DNA from: Maribacter litopenaei
GTDB lineage: Bacteria; Bacteroidota; Bacteroidia; Flavobacteriales; Flavobacteriaceae
Assembly: GCF_025244665.1 (NCBI RefSeq)
Contig: NZ_CP104205.1
Span: 2,043,001 to 2,107,000 of the forward strand
Length of the DNA: 64,000 nt
Reading direction: 5' to 3'
Shown: positions 20,126 through 31,228 of the stretch, one piece after another
Layout of the letters: the number at the start of each line of letters is the position of its first letter
Position numbering within the stretch: the stretch's first letter is position 1
The notes under the pieces: generated by a model
The model's input: only the letters and a program-made list of their open reading frames with translations
The model's database searches: none
Told to the model about the DNA's origin: nothing
Position numbers and translations under genes: made by a program

Positions 20126-22530
20126 ATGAACAAGCATATTAAAAAAGTAGCGGTAATTGGTTCTCGTATTATGGGAAGCGGAATCGCTTGCCATTTTGCC
20201 AATATAGGAGTAGAAGTATTACTTCGGATATTGTACCGAGGGAACTTACCGACAAAGAAAAAGCACAAGGACTTACATTGCAAGACAAGGTCGTACGGAA
20301 CAGATTGGTAAACGATTCCTTGGCATCAGCCCTAAAATCCAAACCGTCCCCTATTTATCATCAAAAATTTGCCGATAGAATTACCACGGGTAATTTAGAG
20401 GATGACATTTCCAAGGTCGGAAAGGTCGATTGGATTATCGAAGTTGTTGTAGAACGCTTGGACATAAAAAAACAGGTTTTTGAAAACCTGGAAAAACATA
20501 GAACTCCTGGAACACTAATTACTTCAAATACTTCCGGTATTCCTATAAAGTTTATGAGCGAGGGAAGAAGTGACGACTTTCAAAAACATTTTTGTGGAAC
20601 CCATTTTTTCAATCCTGCCCGCTATTTAAAACTGTTTGAGATAATACCAGGTCCTAAGACACTTCCTGAGGTTTTGGAATTTTTAAATGGCTACGGCGAG
20701 AAGTTTCTAGGAAAAACCTCCGTTGTTGCAAAGGACACCCCTGCATTTATAGGAAACAGAGTCGGTATATTTAGCATACAAAGTTTGTTCCATACGGTCA
20801 AGGAATTAGACATGACCGTAGAAGAAGTTGATAAATTGACGGGGCCGGTAATAGGTCGCCCCAAATCCGCCACCTTTAGAACCGTAGATGTCGTTGGGTT
20901 GGACACCTTGGTACATGTAGCGAACGGAATTTCCGAAAACTGTAAGGATGATGAGCGCCATGAGCTTTTTGCCCTGCCGGATTTCATCAAAACCATGATG
21001 GAGAATAAATGGTTGGGTAGCAAAACGGGCCAAGGCTTTTATAAAAAGGTAAAAGACGATAAAGGCAAAAGTGAAATCTTGACTTTAGATCTGGATACTA
21101 TGGAATATATATCCAAGAAAAGTGCAAAATTTGGCACATTGGAATTGACCAAAACCATTGACAAGGTTGTGGATAGATTTCCTGTATTAGTTGCAGGCAA
21201 AGACAAGGCTGGAGAATTTTACCGAAAAAGTTTTGGTCAGTTATTTGCATACGTCTCACACCGGATTCCGAGAAATTTCAGATGAACTATATAAAATAGA
21301 CGACGCCATGAAAGCCGGTTTTGGATGGGAGCATGATCCTTTCCGATTTGGGATGCTGTCGGCTTGGAAAAGGGATTGGAATTTATACAAGCTGAAAACC
21401 GGACCGCTGCATCTTGGGTAACCGAAATGAAGGACTCAGGTATCACTTCTTTTTATAGTGTGAAGGACGGTAATACCTACTATTATGATATTCCCAAGAA
21501 AGAAATGGTCAAGGTTCCGGGTCAGGATGCCTTTATCATTTTGGATAATATTCGTAAAACCAAGGAGGTCTTTAAAAATAGTGGTGTAGTCATAGAGGAC
21601 TTAGGAGACGGAATCATAAACTGTGAATTCCAATCCAAAATGAATACTATTGGAGGGGATGTTTTGGCCGGACTGAATAAGGCCGTCGACATAGCCGAAA
21701 AGGATTTTCAAGGATTGGTTATTGGAAACCAGGCAGCAAATTTCTCCGTAGGAGCAAATATTGGAATGATTTTCATGATGGCAGTGGAACAGGAATACGA
21801 TGAGCTCAATATGGCCATAAAAATGTTCCAGGACACTATGATGCGCATGCGTTATTCGGCAATACCCACTGTTTCGGCACCCCATGGGATGACCCTTGGG
21901 GGTGGCTGTGAACTATCGCTTCATGCGGATAAAGTAGTGGCTGCGGCAGAAACCTATATCGGGTTAGTGGAGTTTGGAGTAGGTGTAATCCCAGGAGGCG
22001 GTGGTTCCAAAGAATTTGCCATGAGAGCTTCGGATTCTTTCAGGAAGGGAGATGTAGAATTAAATGTATTACAGGAATACTTCTTGACGATTGGTATGGC
22101 CAAGGTCTCCACTTCTGCCTATGAAGCCTATGATTTAGGCATCCTTCAACACGGTAAGGATATCGTGGTGGTGAATAAGGACAGACAAATAGCAACTGCC
22201 AAAGAATATGCTAGGTTAATGGCGGAATCCGGATATACCCAACCACCCAAGAGAAAGGATGTAAAGGTCTTGGGCAAACAGGCTTTGGGCATGTTCTTAG
22301 TTGGAACGGATTCTATGGAAGCTAGCCATTATATCAGTGAACATGATAAAAAAATTGCCAATAAGCTGGCTTATGTAATGGCGGGTGGCGATTTATCGGA
22401 ACCAACAATGGTAACGGAACAGTACTTATTGGATTTGGAAAGAGAGGCATTTTTGTCCCTCTGTACCGAAAGAAAAACCTTGGAACGCATCCAACACATG
22501 TTAAAAACAGGTAAACCACTTAGAAATTAA
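20126..22530 (+). CDS. FadB-like 3-hydroxyacyl-CoA dehydrogenase/enoyl-CoA hydratase, disrupted
   Basis: About 800-residue bifunctional beta-oxidation enzyme with the dehydrogenase first and the hydratase last (order opposite to E. coli FadB, normal in Bacteroidota). NAD-binding IGSGIMGSGIACHFANIG appears as GSRIMGSG because CCGG became CTCG at 20163-20166. Dehydrogenase: SNTSGIPI, HFFNPARYLKLFEIIPG, GNRVGIFSI. Hydratase/isomerase: GLVIGNQAANFSVGANIGM, APHGMTLGGGCELSLHAD, EFGVGVIPGGGGSKEF. Frame breaks: 20225-20227 (TTCGGAT, base missing before DIVPRELTD), 21268-21272 (CCGAG for CCGG, SHRIPEISDELY) and 21343-21345 (CCG for CCGG, PFRIWDAVGLEKG). Confidence 0.92.
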
Positions 22531-22533
22531 GAA

Positions 22534-23724
22534 ATGAGGACAGCATATATAGTAAAAGGATACAGGACCGCGGTAGGAAAGGCTCCAAAAGGAGTATTCA
22601 GATTCAAACGAACAGATGAACTAGCTGCCGAAACCATCGAGTACATGATGAAGGAATTGCCGGGCTTGGATAAAAAACGAATTGATGATGTCATCGTAGG
22701 AAATGCAATGCCGGAAGGTTCTCAAGGATTGAACATGGCAAGATTGATTTCCCTAATGGGGTTGGACATCGTCGACGTTCCAGGGGTAACAGTAAACCGT
22801 TTTTGTTCCTCGGGAATTGAAACCATTGGAATAGCTACGGCGAAAATACAATCAGGAATGGCAGATTGTATAATAGCCGGGGGAGCAGAAAGTATGAGTG
22901 CCGTGCCCATGACCGGATATAAGACCGAGCTCAACTATGATTTGGTGAAGTCCGGACATGAAGACTACTACTGGGGCATGGGAAATACCGCCGAGGCGGT
23001 GGCAAGGGAATTCAATGTCTCCCGAGAAGACCAAGATGAGTTTGCCTATAATTCCCATATGAAGGCCTTAAAAGCACAAGCGGAAGACCGGTTTCAAGAC
23101 CAAATAGTACCTATAGAGGTTGAGCAAACATATGTGGACGAAAATGGTAAAAAAGCCACCAAAAAATACACCGTAGCAAAGGACGAAGGATCCGTAAAAG
23201 GAACATCCCTGGAGGCACTGGCAAAACTACGACCAGTTTTTGCCGCCGATGGTAGTGTAACCGCTGGAAACTCTTCCCGGATGAGCGATGGTGCTGCCTT
23301 TGTGATGGTCATGAGTGAGGAAATGGTCAAGGAGCTTAACTTGGAACCCATAGCTAGATTGGTAAACTACGCTGCTGCCGGCGTACCTCCGAGAATTATG
23401 GGTATTGGATCCGTGGCAGCAGTACCCAAAGCTTTGAAACAGGCCGGACTAAATCAGGAAGATGTGGAGTTGATTGAATTGAACGAAGCCTTTGCATCGC
23501 AATCCCTAGCGGTCATCCGGGAATTGAAATTGAATCCGGATATAGTAAATGTAAATGGTGGGGCCATTGCATTGGGACACCCCTTAGGATGTACCGGGGC
23601 AAAATTGTCCGTACAACTGTTTGATGAAATGCGAAAACGTAACATGAACGGTAAATACGGAATGGTTACCATGTGTGTAGGTACCGGTCAAGGTGCCGCA
23701 GGAATCTATGAATTTTTGAATTAG
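22534..23724 (+). CDS. fadA: Acetyl-CoA acyltransferase (3-ketoacyl-CoA thiolase)
   Basis: 396-residue thiolase, cleaving 3-ketoacyl-CoA with CoA in the last step of beta-oxidation. Nucleophilic Cys in VNRFCSSGIETIGIA, then LNEAFASQSLAV, the catalytic His in NVNGGAIALGHPLGCTGAK, and the second Cys in VTMCVGTGQGAAGIYE. Intact, and three bases after the FadB-like gene, with which it should form the trifunctional complex. Confidence 0.95.
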   Translation: MRTAYIVKGYRTAVGKAPKGVFRFKRTDELAAETIEYMMKELPGLDKKRIDDVIVGNAMPEGSQGLNMARLISLMGLDIVDVPGVTVNRFCSSGIETIGIATAKIQSGMADCIIAGGAESMSAVPMTGYKTELNYDLVKSGHEDYYWGMGNTAEAVAREFNVSREDQDEFAYNSHMKALKAQAEDRFQDQIVPIEVEQTYVDENGKKATKKYTVAKDEGSVKGTSLEALAKLRPVFAADGSVTAGNSSRMSDGAAFVMVMSEEMVKELNLEPIARLVNYAAAGVPPRIMGIGSVAAVPKALKQAGLNQEDVELIELNEAFASQSLAVIRELKLNPDIVNVNGGAIALGHPLGCTGAKLSVQLFDEMRKRNMNGKYGMVTMCVGTGQGAAGIYEFLN

Positions 23725-23736
23725 AAAGAAAAAGCT

Positions 23737-25548
23737 ATGAGCACAGAAACGAAACAGGAAATCCTTAGAGGAGGTCAATTTTTAGTAAAAGAGACCAATT
23801 GTGAAGACATATTCACCCTTGAAGACCTCAACGAAGAACAAAAAATGATGCGTGATAGCACCAAGGAATTTGTTGACCGTAAACTTTGGGCGCACTGGGA
23901 ACGATTTGAAAAGAAAGACTACGCCTACACGGAAGAATGTATGCGTGAAGCTGGTGAATTAGGCCTTTTGAGTATCGCTGTTCCGAGAAAAATATGAAGG
24001 TATGGGCATGGGATTTGTATCCACCATGTTGGTATGCGATTACATATCAGGTGCAACCGGGTCTTTCAGCACTGCCTTTGGGGCACATACCGGTATCGGT
24101 ACTATGCCTATTACGCTATACGGTACGGAAGAACAGAAACAAAAATATGTGCCAAAACTGGCTACAGGCGAATGGTTTGGTGCCTATTGCTTAACGGAAC
24201 CAGGAGCAGGCTCGGATGCCAATTCAGGTAAGACAAAGGCCGTGTTATCCGATGACGGAAAATATTATAGCATTACCGGCCAAAAAATGTGGATTTCCAA
24301 TGCGGGCTTCTGCAATCTGTTCATTGTTTTTGCAAGAATTGAGGATGATAAGAATATTACCGGGTTTATCGTGGAGAATGATCCTAAAAATGGAATAACC
24401 CTAGGGGATGAGGAAAAAAAGTTGGGTATCCATTCTTCCTCTACACGTCAGGTATTTTTTAATGAGACAAAGGTTCCCGTTGAGAATATGCTTTCCACAC
24501 GAGGCAATGGTTTTAAAATTGCCATGAATGCCTTGAATGTAGGTCGTATTAAATTGGCAGCTGCATGTTTAGAGGCACAAAGACGCGTAGTGAACGAAGC
24601 TACAAAATATGCCAATGAAAGAATTCAATTTAAAACTCCGATAATAAGTTTTGGCGCTATTAAGGCAAAGATTGCAGATATGGCAACGAATACCTACGTA
24701 GATGAATCAGCCTGTTATCGTGCCGCCAAGAATATTGAGGATAGGATTGCCATTCGAGAAGCGGATGGTAACTCCCATCAGGAAGCTGAACTGAAAGGTG
24801 TGGAAGAATACGCCATAGAATGTTCCATTTTAAAAGTGGCAGTTTCGGAGCATGTACAGCACACCACCGATGAAGGGATCCGGATTTTTGGAGGCATGGG
24901 CTTCAGTGCCGATACTCCTATGGAATCTGCCTGGCGAGACGCACGGATTGCCCGCATTTATGAGGGAACCAATGAAATCAATAGAATGTTATCAGTAGGT
25001 ATGCTCATCAAAAAAGCTATGAAAGGTCATGTAGATTTATTGGGTTCAGCTACTGCTGTAGGTGAGGAACTAATGGGAATACCTTCATTTGAAACTCCGG
25101 ATTATTCAGAATTGTTCGCTGAGGAAAAAGACCTATTAAAACGATTGAAAAAAGTGTTCTTAATGGTTGCCGGAAGTGCTGTTCAAAAATTTGATCCTGA
25201 ATTGGAAGAACACCAGCAATTATTAATGTCGGCTTCGGATATATTGATTCAAGTTTATCTTGCTGAATCGGCTCTTTTAAGAACAGAGAAAAACGCCAAA
25301 CGTTTTGGTGAGGAGGCTCAAGCGACGCAAATTGCAATGTCCGAGACTCTATTTATATAGGGCCACGGAGATTATCATCCGAGAAAGGTAAGGAGGCCAT
25401 TGTTTCCTTTGCCGAAGGGGATGAACAGCGAATGATGCTTATGGGACTCAAACGTTTTACAAAATATACCAATAACCCAAATGTGGTAGCGTTACGCACT
25501 CAAATTGCGGATAAAGTAGCTGCAGACCAGGGTTACACCTTTGACTAA
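23737..25548 (+). CDS. Acyl-CoA dehydrogenase, long form, three frameshifts
   Basis: About 600-residue FAD-dependent acyl-CoA dehydrogenase with the extended C-terminal region of VLCAD-like enzymes; first oxidation step of beta-oxidation. Motifs: AYCLTEPGAGSDANSGKT, KMWISNAGFCNLFIVFA, IFGGMGFSADTPMESAWRDA and IYEGTNEINRML (catalytic Glu). All three breaks are the same change, CCGAG for CCGG: 23983-23987 (AVPEKYEGMGMG), 25341-25345 (MSGLYLYRATEIIIR) and 25379-25383 (IIRKGKEAIVSFAEGDE). Repair extends the protein to TAA at 25546-25548 (VAADQGYTFD), 35 bases before a terminator. Without repair it stops at 25360. Confidence 0.92.
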
Positions 25549-25582
25549 TTCAGATTGCCCTTTTGTTTTGTTAGACAGAAGC

Positions 25583-25612
25583 AAAACCGCTCCTTATTGG
25601 GGCGGTTTTTTT
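25583..25612 (+). terminator. Rho-independent terminator of the beta-oxidation operon
   Basis: AAAACCGCTCC / GGGGCGGTTTT stem with one G-T pair, TTATT loop and a following T run, 35 bases after the acyl-CoA dehydrogenase stop. Confidence 0.88.
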
Positions 25613-25649
25613 ATTTGTAGAAATTATGGGAAGCAGCTAATTTTGATGA

Positions 25650-27086
25650 ATGACAAACAAACTTTTACAAAAGGTCTATTCGCCGGTATTCTTTCAAGAA
25701 AAAGGGTATCGGTTGGTTGATGAGTTAACTGCCCATTTAAATGACAAATTAAATGAGGATTCAGATAAAGCCATACACTGGAACGACCCTGAACAAGAGT
25801 TACTATTTTGGAAGGAGTTTTTGATAAATGGTAATGAAAATGATCTTTTCAAAACGATTACCGAGCGCACCACGTATGTACATCATCCACACTATATAGG
25901 TCATCAGGTAAGCCCGGCAGCACCTATCACAGCCCTTACCGGCATGATCAGTTCCTTATTGAACAATGGGATGGCGGTATACGAAATGGGGATGTCCCCA
26001 AGTGCCATAGAAAGGGTAGTTACAGATATCCTTTGCGAAAAAATAGGATGGAATTCAGAAGCTCGTGGATTTTTGACCTCCGGAGGTACCTTGGCGAATC
26101 TGACAGCCCTTTTGGCAGCAAGAAAGGCAATATCAAAAGAAAATATTTGGAACGAGGGCATGAGCAGACCCTTAGGCATTATGGTAAGCGAGGAAGCCCA
26201 TTACTGTGTGGATAGAGCCGCAAGAATCATGGGATTGGGAGAGAAAGGAATCATTAAAATACCCTGTACCAAATCCTTTCAAATGGATACTTTGGTTTTG
26301 GAAGAAAAATATAAAGATGCAACGAATAAAGGTATTTCTATCTTTGCTATAGTGGGAAGCGCTCCTTCAACGGCGACAGGCATTTTCGATGATTTGGAGG
26401 CTATTGGGAACTTTGCAGAAAATCATGGCTTATGGTTTCATGTGGACGGTGCCCACGGCGGCGCAGGTATCTTTTCCAAAAAATATAAACATACATTAAG
26501 AGGAATAGAAAAAGCGGATTCAGTGGTCATCGATGGACACAAAATGATGATGCTACCTACTATCACCACTGCCCTACTATTAAAAAACGGTATCTATGCC
26601 CATGCAACCTTTAGCCAAAAAGCAGACTATTTACTAACCGATTCCGACCATGAAGACTGGTACAATTCGGGTAAAAGAACTTTTGAGTGCACCAAGACGA
26701 TGATGAGCATACATTGGTATACCATGCTTAAGTTTTATGGTGAGGAAGTCTTTGAAGCTTATGTAAACCAGCTTTATGATATGGGGTCGGCATTTGGTGA
26801 AATAGTCAATAACCATACTTCGTTTGCATTGGCCGTTACCCCAATGGCAAACATCGTATGTTTTAGATTTGTAGATTCAAGCTTATCCCAAGACCAATTA
26901 AACGAGTTAAATGCCAAAATACGCCAACAACTCTTGGAAGATGGCGAGTTCTATATTGTACAGACCAAGTTAAGGGGTTGGCACTATTTACGTGTAACCG
27001 TGATGAATCCCTTCACAACGGAAGAACATTTTCAAAAGCTATTGAAAAAGATAGAAGGTATTGCCAAAAAACTAATTTCACCGTAA
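25650..27086 (+). CDS. PLP-dependent group II amino acid decarboxylase
   Basis: 478-residue aspartate-aminotransferase-fold decarboxylase of the glutamate/2,4-diaminobutyrate/sulfinoalanine group. Features: GFLTSGGTLANLTALLAARK, EEAHYCVDRAARIMGLG (stacking His), FHVDGAHGGAG (Asp binding the pyridine nitrogen) and SVVIDGHKMMMLPT with the Schiff-base Lys. The substrate cannot be fixed from sequence alone. Intact; ends one base from the convergent GH15 stop. Confidence 0.88.
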   Translation: MTNKLLQKVYSPVFFQEKGYRLVDELTAHLNDKLNEDSDKAIHWNDPEQELLFWKEFLINGNENDLFKTITERTTYVHHPHYIGHQVSPAAPITALTGMISSLLNNGMAVYEMGMSPSAIERVVTDILCEKIGWNSEARGFLTSGGTLANLTALLAARKAISKENIWNEGMSRPLGIMVSEEAHYCVDRAARIMGLGEKGIIKIPCTKSFQMDTLVLEEKYKDATNKGISIFAIVGSAPSTATGIFDDLEAIGNFAENHGLWFHVDGAHGGAGIFSKKYKHTLRGIEKADSVVIDGHKMMMLPTITTALLLKNGIYAHATFSQKADYLLTDSDHEDWYNSGKRTFECTKTMMSIHWYTMLKFYGEEVFEAYVNQLYDMGSAFGEIVNNHTSFALAVTPMANIVCFRFVDSSLSQDQLNELNAKIRQQLLEDGEFYIVQTKLRGWHYLRVTVMNPFTTEEHFQKLLKKIEGIAKKLISP

Positions 27087-27087
27087 T

Positions 27088-28891
27088 TTATAGCTTACTG
27101 ATAGAGGCCAATACCTGTTCCTCACTTTCCTGTCTTGAAAAATTAATAGCACATTCGATCAAGGCTAGATGTGAGTACGCTTGAGGGAAGTTGCCTAACA
27201 ATCTTTTAGTCTTAAAATCAATATCTTCACTAAATAGACCTAAATGGTTACTATAGGACAAGAGCTTATCAAAATGTTTCATCGCCTTTTCCTCCTCCCC
27301 AATTTTGAATAAACTATTGATAAACCAAAACGTACAAATGGTAAAGGATGAGGATGGTAAGCCAAAATCGTCTTCGTTCTTGTACCGATATAACAAACCA
27401 TTATTACTAAGTTCCCTTTCCACGGCATGTACTGTGTTAACAAACTTTGGGTCTTTGGCGTGGATAAATCCATAGGATTCCATCAGCAATACGGAAGCAT
27501 CCATATCCGTGGAACCATAGGATTGGGTAAAGGCATTTACCTCCGGGTTCCAAGCATTGGCGTGAATATCGTTTTTTATTTCCTGTTCCAGTTGTGTCCA
27601 CTTTTCCAACTTGTGGGTTTTTCTGAATAATCTGCCACCTTAATGGCTCGGTCAATGGCCACCCAACACAATACTTTTGAGAATGTAAAATGCCTATCCT
27701 CTGTCCTAAATTCCCATATGCCCTTGTCTGCCTCTTTCCAGTGATGTGATACGATCCAGACGATACCTTTGGTAATGCCCCATAAATCCTCACCATTTTC
27801 GGTGTCATTACTGTATTTGGACAATTGTTCATAAATAACATCCATGAGAATGCCGTAAATATCGTTTTGCCGCTGTTTATAGGCCGCATTCCCTATACGA
27901 ACCGGTTTAGACCCTTTATAACCTGCTAGATGGTCCAAGGTTCGTTCCGTAAGCTTCTTCTCTTTATTGATGCCATACATAATCTGCAGTTTCTCATCCT
28001 TATCGGGAATAAGATCTACGATAAACTGTAAATATCTTTTGGCAACGTTCCTGTGGCCCAACTCCCCAATGACCTTTATGGCCATGGAGGCGTCACGTAT
28101 CCAACAGAAGCGATAGTCCCAGTTACGCACCTCTCCTATAGTTTCCGGTAAGGAGGTAGTTGCCGCGGCCAAAACGGCGCCGGACTTATCGTACGTCAAC
28201 AACTTTAGCGTGATGGCACTTCTACTTATTTGGGAATTATACTTTCTATAATTAGGGGTCCTACTGCTCCAATTCAGCCAATATACCTTGGTTCTCTCCA
28301 ATTCGGTATACATTTTACGTACCGTAGGCTGAAACAACTTTTCATTATAACCCAAAAGAAAGTAACCGTCATCCTTGACCTCGATTTCCCTGCCTTCTAC
28401 AACTGCATTTTTATTGAAAGAGGTATACAGGAAACAGGTATCGAATTTTTCGCCGTGGGTAAGACTTACAATGAAGTTCTTCTTTACATAGGTCTCTGTT
28501 TTCCCATGGGCATATTCCAAACGTGGATTGTATTTAACTTTGAACTTGGGCCTTCCACTTATATGCTTGACGAATCTAACCAATTCGGAGGAGCATTATA
28601 ACCCCCGCCCGCTTTTCTATATCTTGGCATAAAATCACGAATTTCGAATACGCCTTCACTTGAGGAGAAGTTCGTTATCAAAACAGCCGTATGTTTTTTA
28701 TAGCGCTGCTCTATGGTATAGGAATCATCGACCAAAATTTCAAAACTACCTCCGATTTCCTCATCCAAAAGTTTGGCAAAAAGTGAAGAGGAATCGAATT
28801 CCGGCAAACAGCACCAATCTATAGATCCATTTTTTGAAACCAATGCCGCACTTCGGCAATTCCCAATTATTCCGTAGTCTAAATTATTCAT
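27088..28891 (-). CDS. Glycoside hydrolase family 15 (glucoamylase/trehalase type), two frameshifts
   Basis: About 600-residue GH15 enzyme: N-terminal beta-sandwich start (YGIIGNCRSAALVSKNGSID, WCCLPEFDSSSLFAKLLD) and an (alpha/alpha)6 barrel with EVRNWDYRFCWIRDASMAIK, GEDLWGITKGIVWIVSHHW and the C-terminal LLGNFPQAYSHLALIECAI. Breaks on the coding strand: at 28586-28588 CCTCCGAATTGG for CCTCCGGAATTGG (NAPPELVRFVKHISG) and at 27623-27625 TATTCAGAAAAAC for TATTCCGGAAAAAC (DYSGKTHKLEKWTQLEQ). Divergent from trehalose-phosphate synthase, so trehalose hydrolysis or glucan trimming is the likely job; the pairing is common in Bacteroidota. Confidence 0.9.
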
Positions 28892-28993
28892 TCAACAAAA
28901 ATCTTGATTCATTTGGGCTTTCAATTGCTATTGCCCTTCTTTTTCCCGAAATTGAGGGAAATTAAATTTATTTCAAAGCAAAAATTGCTATTT

Positions 28994-31206
28994 ATGGCCA
29001 AAACTATCATAATCTCAAATAGACTCCCAGTACAATTACAAATTAGCAATGGAACCATTACAGCGATACCAAGTGTGGGTGGACTTGCTACCGGAATGAA
29101 ATCCGTCCATTCGGGAGGCGATAGCCTTTGGATAGGTTGGAGCGGCCTGACGGACGAAGAAACACCGGATGAATTGGAATCCCAAATAGACGATGCCTTG
29201 GCCGAGCATGGATCCTCTAAGGTAAAGCTCACCCAAAATGAAGTCGACGGTTTTTACTTTGGATTTAGCAACCGCACCGTTTGGCCCCTATTTCATTACT
29301 TTATGGAGTATTCAGAATTTGAATGGGAGAGTTGGGAAATTTACAAAAGCGTCAACCAAAAATTCGCCGATGCCATTTTGGAAAAAGCCGATAATGACGA
29401 TGTTATTTGGGTTCATGATTATCAATTGATGTTGGTACCACAAATGGTAAGGGAAAAACGTCCGAATGTTTCCATAGGATTCTTTCTACATATCCCCTTT
29501 CCATCCTTTGAAATATTCAGGACATTGCCATGGCGAAAAGAAGTTTTGGCAGGGCTTTTGGGCTCGGACCTCATCGGTTTTCATACCTATGATTATGAAC
29601 GCCACTTTTTAAGTTCGGTACGCAGGCTTTTGGGTCCGGAAGTAAGTTTTAATGATATTTATTTGGATGACAGAGTCATTAAAGTTGACTCATTCCCTAT
29701 GGGAATAGATTATAAAAAATTCAGCGAAGCAGCAAAGGAACATGCACAACGTGATGAGTCTAAAAAATCCGAATTACAAAAAAGACTTGATACACATAAG
29801 GAATCCACCCCCGATGCGAAATTCTTTCTTTCCATTGACAGATTAGACTACACCAAGGGTATCGCGAAGAGATTGAACGCCTTTGAATACTTCTTGAACA
29901 AGTATCCACAATACAAGGAAAAGGTCCGCTTAATTATTCTTGCGGTGCCCTCAAGATCCAATGTGCCCCAATATCAATTGCTGAAAAAAGAAATAGATGA
30001 GCTGGTGGGGCGCATCAATGGAGAGCTTTCTACCGTAAGTTGGACCCCTATTTGGTATTTTTATAGATCGATGCCCTTTGATAATCTCATTGACCTATAT
30101 ACAACCTGTGATATTGCTTGGTTGACCCCTATTAGGGATGGAATGAATTTAGTGGCCAAAGAGTATATAGCCACAAGAACGGACAAGACCGGCGTGTTGA
30201 TATTGAGTGAAATGGCAGGCTCCGCCAATGAAATGAACGAATCCCTTTTAATAAACCCCAATAACTTTGAGCAAATTGCGGATACCTTGGACAAGGCTAT
30301 CAATATGCCCAAAGAGGAACAACAGCAACGTAATACCCTTCTCCGGAAAAGGCTTGAACGTTACAATGTGGAGAAATGGGCCAATGACTTCATGAACTCC
30401 CTGCTCAACCAAAAGGAGAAAGATCGTACCTATATTTCCAGAAGGCTATCGGTAGATTTGATGAATACAGTAATGAAAAACTACAAATCGGCCAATAAAC
30501 GACTTGTATTCTTGGATTATGACGGAACCTTGGCTGGATTTCATAAAGATCCCCAAATGGCTAAACCAGATGAGGAGTTGTACAAATTGCTAGACGAAAT
30601 TGCGGCTCAGGAGGATACAGATATGTATCTGATAAGCGGAAGGGACAAGGAAACCTTTACCAAATGGTTTATGCACAAAGAGTATAATATGATTGTGGAA
30701 CATGGAGTTTGGATTTCCCGAATGGGGAAGACTTTAGAATGCTGGAAAAGGTAAAAAAAGATTGGATGGAAAAAATACATCCGGTCTTGGATTCTTTTGT
30801 CGACAGAACTCCTGGAAGTTTTATCGAGGAGAAAAACTACTCCCTGGCATGGCATTATAGAAATACGGATCCTGACTTTGGCCAAAAACGTGCTGTAGAA
30901 CTGAATACGGTACTCACCAGTTTGATTGCAAATGATGATCTCAGTGTTTTAAACGGTAATAAGGTCATGGAAATCAAAAGTAGCAACGTAAATAAGGGCA
31001 GGGCATCCATGCGGGTGTTTTCTGAACATGATTACGATTTTGTATTTGCCATTGGGGATGATTGGACGGATGAATTTATGTTCCAGGAATTGCCCGAAGA
31101 TGCCATTACGGTTAAGGTTGGAAGGCAAAAAACCCACGCAAAATACTTTGTGGACAATACAAAAAATGTAAGGGACATTTTAGGCCGATTTGCGGACATG
31201 CATTAA
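28994..31206 (+). CDS. Bifunctional trehalose-6-phosphate synthase/phosphatase, frameshift
   Basis: About 737-residue fusion. Residues 1-480: GT20 OtsA domain (IISNRLPVQLQ, VWVHDYQLMLVPQM, FFLHIPFPSFEIFR, SIDRLDYTKGIAKRL, RDGMNLVAKEY). Residues about 500-737: HAD phosphatase OtsB (FLDYDGTLAGF with the two Asp; LISGRDKETF; AIGDDWTDEFMFQEL). Together they make trehalose from UDP-glucose and glucose-6-P, for osmotic or desiccation protection. I chose the ATG at 28994 (MAKTIIISNRL) over one 90 bases upstream, because homologous sequence begins there. The frame is lost at 30718-30720 (TTCCCGAATGG for TTCCCGGAATGG, VWISRNGEDFRMLEK). Confidence 0.94.
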
Positions 31207-31228
31207 AATGGAACCTTATGAAATACGA

